From Roseivirga spongicola (GTDB lineage: Bacteria > Bacteroidota > Bacteroidia > Cytophagales > Cyclobacteriaceae), in assembly GCF_001592965.1 (NCBI RefSeq), contig NZ_LRPC01000001.1:186001-250000 (forward strand): DNA of 64,000 nucleotides, in the 5' to 3' direction. A program made the position numbers and the translations under genes. How positions within the stretch are numbered: position 1 is the stretch's first letter; each line of letters begins with the position of its first letter. The notes below the pieces were generated by a model, which was not told where the DNA came from, did no database searches, and was given only the letters and a program-made list of their open reading frames with translations. This document shows, in pieces, positions 60,576 to 64,000 of this stretch.

Positions 60576-60673
60576 TGAAATCTAAACACTTTATATTCAA
60601 CTGAACTGACAAAAATGCAAATATTTCACTATTAATGATCAATTTCTACGAAGCAAGCCTTTGAGAACTGGCG

Positions 60674-60681
60674 TAGTTTTG
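60674..60681 (+). promoter_or_regulatory. -7 promoter element of the hydroxyproline operon
   Basis: TAGTTTTG matches TAnnTTTG exactly, 15 bp before the start of the DHDPS-family gene. Confidence 0.55.
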
Positions 60682-60696
60682 AGAAAATTTTAAGCC

Positions 60697-61611
60697 ATGA
60701 AAGTGAATTGGGAAGGAGTTTACCCTGCAGTTACCACCAAGTTTACCACAGATGACCGACTGGATAATGAAATGTTTGCCAAAAACATAGAAGCTCAGCT
60801 CAATGCTGGAGTTGATGGGATAATTCTGGGAGGAACATTAGGAGAAGCCAGCTCATTGATGGAAGATGAGAAAGATGAGTTAGTGAAATACACAGCAGAG
60901 CTAGCTAAAGGCAAAGTGCCAGTGGTGATGAATATTGCTGAGCAAACTACCAAAGGAGCTATTAAGGCAGCAGAAAAGGCCAAAGCCAATGGTGCCGATG
61001 GCTTAATGATGCTCCCTCCTATGCGCTATAAAGCCGATGACCTTGAAACCGTAACTTATTTTAAAGCGGTAGCCAACTCAACAGACCTTCCAATTATGAT
61101 CTACAATAACCCTGTAGACTATAAAATTGAAGTCACGTTAGACATGTTCGAATCTCTATCTGAATGTGAAAACATTCAGGCAGTAAAGGAATCTACCAGA
61201 GATATTTCTAATGTCACCAGAATGAAAACCCGTTTTGGGAATCGATTTAAAATACTTTCTGGTGTAGACACCTTGGCCTTAGAAAGCCTTTTAATGGGAG
61301 CTGATGGCTGGGTTGCAGGACTTGTTTGCGCTTTCCCTACAGAAACCGTAGCGATCTACAGATTACAAAAGGCTGGAAGAATTGCCGAGGCAATAGAAAT
61401 CTACAGATGGTTTTTACCGCTTCTAGAGCTAGACATTAATCCTAAATTGGTTCAGAATATCAAACTAGCCGAAGTGGCTACAGGCATTGGAACTGAAACT
61501 GTGCGCCCTCCAAGGCTTCCTCTACAAGGAGTGGAAAGAGACAGCGTTTTAAGTATTATAAAAGAAGGTGTTGAAAATAGACCATCCCTTCCAGTCTACT
61601 TGAATTTATAA
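60697..61611 (+). CDS. Dihydrodipicolinate synthase family protein, probable hydroxyproline-pathway deaminase
   Basis: 304 residues of an NAL/DHDPS TIM barrel. GGTLGEASSL, MIYNNPVDY (catalytic Tyr) and IQAVKESTRD (Schiff-base Lys) are present. Together with the downstream 2-oxoglutarate semialdehyde dehydrogenase and 4-hydroxyproline epimerase it fits 1-pyrroline-4-hydroxy-2-carboxylate deaminase, which forms 2,5-dioxopentanoate. The context, not a diagnostic motif, supports this; another aldolase specificity remains possible. Confidence 0.82.
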   Translation: MKVNWEGVYPAVTTKFTTDDRLDNEMFAKNIEAQLNAGVDGIILGGTLGEASSLMEDEKDELVKYTAELAKGKVPVVMNIAEQTTKGAIKAAEKAKANGADGLMMLPPMRYKADDLETVTYFKAVANSTDLPIMIYNNPVDYKIEVTLDMFESLSECENIQAVKESTRDISNVTRMKTRFGNRFKILSGVDTLALESLLMGADGWVAGLVCAFPTETVAIYRLQKAGRIAEAIEIYRWFLPLLELDINPKLVQNIKLAEVATGIGTETVRPPRLPLQGVERDSVLSIIKEGVENRPSLPVYLNL

Positions 61612-61612
61612 G

Positions 61613-63181
61613 ATGATTACAGGACAAAACTTTATAGGAAAAAGCCCAGCCTCTACTGGCAGCAAAAACTTAACATCGTATAACCCTGCCTCTGGAGAAG
61701 CATTTAAAGAGGTATTTGTAGAAGCTACGGAAAAAGAAGTTAATGAGGCCGTAGACTTAGCTGTGAAAGCGTTCAAAGCTTATCGAAAGAAAAGCTCTAC
61801 CGAAAGAGCTAATTTCTTAAGAGCAATTGCCAAGAACATAATGGATTTAGACCATGTGCTAGTAGAGCGTGCAATGGCCGAAACTGCTCTTCCAGAAGGC
61901 AGAATTCAAGGTGAACGAGGCAGAACATGCAATCAGCTAAATGCCTTTGCCGACATTATTGAGGAGGGTTCGTGGGTAAACGCCAGAATTGACACCGCCA
62001 TTCCCGATAGGCAACCCATTCCTAAACCTGACCTAAGAAAGATGGAAATGCCAATTGGCCCGATCGCTGTTTTTGGTGCTAGTAATTTCCCATTGGCATT
62101 TTCTACCGCAGGAGGCGACACCGCTTCTGCTCTAGCCGCAGGCAACCCTGTGATTGTAAAAGGACACGAATCTCATTTGGGTACTAATGAATTGGTAAGC
62201 CGGGCAATATTAAAGGCTGCCGAAGAAACTGGTATGCCAGATGGTGTTTTCTCTATGGTGAATGGGGGAATCTCTGTTGGCCAACAATTGGTGAAAGATG
62301 AAAGAATTAAAGCGGTTGGTTTTACAGGATCGTTTAGGGGAGGTAGAGCCCTCATGGATAGCGCGGCCGCACGTAAAAACCCAATTCCTGTCTATGCGGA
62401 AATGGGCAGCACTAACCCTGTCATTGCATTCCCAGAAAAACTCACGCAAGAGGCAGCCGTTTTAGCGCAAACCTTGGCCAGCTCGGTAACTTTAGGCGTT
62501 GGGCAATTCTGTACTAGTCCTGGTCTTTTACTAGCCATTAAATCAGACGCATTAGATGCTTTCAAAGCCGAACTAGCCACAGCGCTTTCTTCCACTCCAA
62601 AAGGAGTGATGTTAAACGAAAGCATTGGAAAATCTTATGAAAGAACAGGTAATGAAGTAAGAAATCATCAAACAGTAACTTCTTCTTCTGAAAAAATAGA
62701 AGCTGGTGCAGCTGCTACGGTAAGCGTTTCTGGAGCTGATTTTATGGCAAACCCAGAATTGCATCACGAAGTATTCGGCCCATTCATTATTGTTGTAGAA
62801 TGCGCTGACCAATCCGAGTTACCTCAAGTTGTAGATGCCCTAGACGGACAACTTACAGGGTCCATTCTTGCTACTGATTCAGACCTCGTGAATTATGAGG
62901 AAGTAATTAATAGTCTAAGAGAAAAGGTGGGCAGAATTATTTACAACGGCATGCCGACTGGGGTTGAAGTTTGCCCAGCTATGCACCATGGTGGACCGTA
63001 CCCGTCTAGCAGTAATGGCCGATACACATCAGTGGGCTACGATGCCATAACTCGGTTTACCAGACCAGTGGCCTTTCAATCGTGGCCAAACAGCGTTCTA
63101 CCTGAAGAACTTAAGGACTCTAATCCAAAAGGAATCAGCAGGTTGATAAACGGTGAGCTCACCAATAAAGCGATAGAATGA
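61613..63181 (+). CDS. 2-Oxoglutarate semialdehyde dehydrogenase-like (NADP) aldehyde dehydrogenase
   Basis: 522 residues, longer than usual ALDHs as in the KGSADH type III group. The cofactor segment FGASNFPLAFSTAGGDTASALAAGNPVIVKGHESHLGTNE, VGFTGSFRGGRAL, YAEMGSTNP (catalytic Glu) and LGVGQFCTSPGLL (nucleophile Cys) are complete. It oxidises 2,5-dioxopentanoate to 2-oxoglutarate. It begins 1 bp after the DHDPS-family stop and ends 41 bp before the epimerase, all in one operon. Confidence 0.9.
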   Translation: MITGQNFIGKSPASTGSKNLTSYNPASGEAFKEVFVEATEKEVNEAVDLAVKAFKAYRKKSSTERANFLRAIAKNIMDLDHVLVERAMAETALPEGRIQGERGRTCNQLNAFADIIEEGSWVNARIDTAIPDRQPIPKPDLRKMEMPIGPIAVFGASNFPLAFSTAGGDTASALAAGNPVIVKGHESHLGTNELVSRAILKAAEETGMPDGVFSMVNGGISVGQQLVKDERIKAVGFTGSFRGGRALMDSAAARKNPIPVYAEMGSTNPVIAFPEKLTQEAAVLAQTLASSVTLGVGQFCTSPGLLLAIKSDALDAFKAELATALSSTPKGVMLNESIGKSYERTGNEVRNHQTVTSSSEKIEAGAAATVSVSGADFMANPELHHEVFGPFIIVVECADQSELPQVVDALDGQLTGSILATDSDLVNYEEVINSLREKVGRIIYNGMPTGVEVCPAMHHGGPYPSSSNGRYTSVGYDAITRFTRPVAFQSWPNSVLPEELKDSNPKGISRLINGELTNKAIE

Positions 63182-63222
63182 TGAAAACATTGGCTGCTAG
63201 CTACTCCTCAATGAACTAGAAG

Positions 63223-64000
63223 ATGAATAAGAGATTCTTTTGTATAGACGCCCATACCTGTGGAAACCCTGTTAGGCTAGTGACTGGTGGAGGCCCCTTA
63301 CTTATGGGGGCTAACATGAGCGAAAAGAGACAGCACTTTTTAGAGGAATACGACTGGATAAGGAAGGGGCTAATGTTCGAGCCGCGAGGACATGATATGA
63401 TGTCCGGCAGCATACTTTATCCTCCCAGTGACCCCATCAATGATATAGGAGTGCTATTCATCGAAACCAGCGGCTGTTTACCTATGTGTGGGCATGGTAC
63501 TATTGGTACTGTAACTATCATGATTGAAGAAGGGCTCGTTAAGCCTAAAACACCTGGAAAGCTGAGACTGGAAACACCAGCTGGACTAGTACTCATAGAC
63601 TTTGAGCAGAAGGGGAAAAAAGTAAGTAGTGTAAGGCTAACCAACGTACCTGCCTACTTGGCTGCAGAAGAAATAAAAGTAGATTGTCCAGATTTAGGAC
63701 AACTTACTGTCGATGTAGCCTATGGTGGTAATTTTTATGCAATTGTAGATCCACAAGAGAATTACCAAGACATGGCCAATTACTCGGCCAACGACCTAGT
63801 TAATTGGAGTAGGGTGCTGAGGGAAAGAATAAATGCATCTCACACTTTCCAACACCCAGAAAACGAAACCATTCGCGGGCTTTCTCACATTTTATGGACA
63901 GGTAATCCCACAAGAGACAATTCTACTGCTAGAAATGCAGTTTTCTATGGAGACAAAGCAATAGACAGGTCTCCATGCGGTACCGGCACCTCAGCTAGAA
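63223..64000 (+). CDS. 4-Hydroxyproline 2-epimerase (3' end beyond the window)
   Basis: The frame from Met at 63223 (MNKRFFCIDAHTCGNP) stays open to base 64000, giving 259 residues of about 335 expected. Both catalytic cysteines of proline-racemase enzymes are visible: MCGHGTIG and PCGTGTSA. CIDAHTCGNPVRLVTGG and GGNFYAIVD also match. Having Cys at both positions separates it from the trans-3-hydroxyproline dehydratases (Thr at one). It converts trans-4-hydroxy-L-proline to the cis-D form, the first step of the pathway. The rest lies to the right. Confidence 0.93.
   Translation, partial: MNKRFFCIDAHTCGNPVRLVTGGGPLLMGANMSEKRQHFLEEYDWIRKGLMFEPRGHDMMSGSILYPPSDPINDIGVLFIETSGCLPMCGHGTIGTVTIMIEEGLVKPKTPGKLRLETPAGLVLIDFEQKGKKVSSVRLTNVPAYLAAEEIKVDCPDLGQLTVDVAYGGNFYAIVDPQENYQDMANYSANDLVNWSRVLRERINASHTFQHPENETIRGLSHILWTGNPTRDNSTARNAVFYGDKAIDRSPCGTGTSAR

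Noticed and set aside
63181-63219. A 12-codon frame between the semialdehyde dehydrogenase and epimerase genes
   Set aside because: It is very short, has no recognisable features and could be chance; the spacing is normal for an operon.
1-64000. tRNA, rRNA, CRISPR arrays, prophage or insertion sequences
   Set aside because: Gaps over 100 bp were read on both strands; no TpsiC-type motif, regularly spaced repeats, integrase or transposase was seen.

Overview
The window is a stretch of chromosome from a member of the Bacteroidota, probably a marine Cytophagales relative (Roseivirga/Fulvivirga-like; this is my inference). The support is the gene content: a fused SecDF, lipoprotein FKBPs, a SusC/TonB-type receptor with a carboxypeptidase-regulatory N-terminus, 6-bladed beta-propeller and BlaI-M56 modules, and at least ten upstream regions carrying the Bacteroidota -7 element TAnnTTTG. 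Almost all of it is compactly coded with many 1-14 bp overlaps. I see no rRNA, tRNA, CRISPR array or complete insertion sequence. Both edges cut a gene: an MFS transporter on the left and a 4-hydroxyproline epimerase on the right.

Layout. 0-9 kb: sugar-type MFS transporter, lipoprotein M28 peptidase, TauE-like permease, nucleotidyltransferase, a Crp/Fnr regulator followed by an FNR-type box and a DinB protein, a glycine-zipper mini-protein, a FtsX-type ABC permease and a secreted endonuclease/phosphatase. 9-18 kb: EamA exporter, DusB, CPBP protease, DUF2007, CdsA and Psd (phospholipid synthesis, with Glu dehydrogenase between them), free Met-sulfoxide reductase, RibD and PrmC. 18-23 kb: a BlaI regulator with a three-unit, 20-bp-phased operator array, two tandem M56 (BlaR1-like) membrane proteases and a secreted beta-propeller. 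23-29 kb: a thiamine/vitamin block with a TPP riboswitch before a TonB receptor, PnuC, a NadR-like kinase, a divergent TPK-like protein and a ROK kinase. 29-34 kb: thioredoxin, class V aminotransferase, GuaB and a membrane protein with sixteen perfect-register 11-residue repeats. 34-42 kb: a minus-strand run nrnA-FKBP-FKBP-rdgB-udk-hypothetical-secDF, then Ndk. 42-52 kb: a 1181-residue fusion of a carboxypeptidase-regulatory-domain protein with an S9 oligopeptidase, a flippase-like protein, ScpA, Dxs, a hydrolase, thioredoxin, a sterol-desaturase-type hydroxylase and a candidate small RNA.

52-64 kb is a catabolic region. Divergent transcripts carry the lower kynurenine pathway: kynurenine 3-monooxygenase, kynureninase, 3-hydroxyanthranilate dioxygenase, ACMS decarboxylase and a semialdehyde dehydrogenase. 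An atypical SDR, an O6-methylguanine-DNA methyltransferase and a four-helix-bundle gene lie among them; the last is flanked by inverted repeats and looks like an inserted cassette. An AraC regulator then separates this from a trans-4-hydroxyproline degradation operon (deaminase-type DHDPS homologue, 2-oxoglutarate semialdehyde dehydrogenase, epimerase). Together these turn tryptophan-derived kynurenine and collagen-type hydroxyproline into central metabolites.

The most unusual items are the 11-residue-repeat membrane protein, the BlaI operator array with tandem M56 proteases, the candidate sRNA at 51.9-52.0 kb, the four-helix-bundle cassette inside the kynurenine operon, and the S9 fusion. 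All functional assignments were made by eye from motifs; no database search was run.
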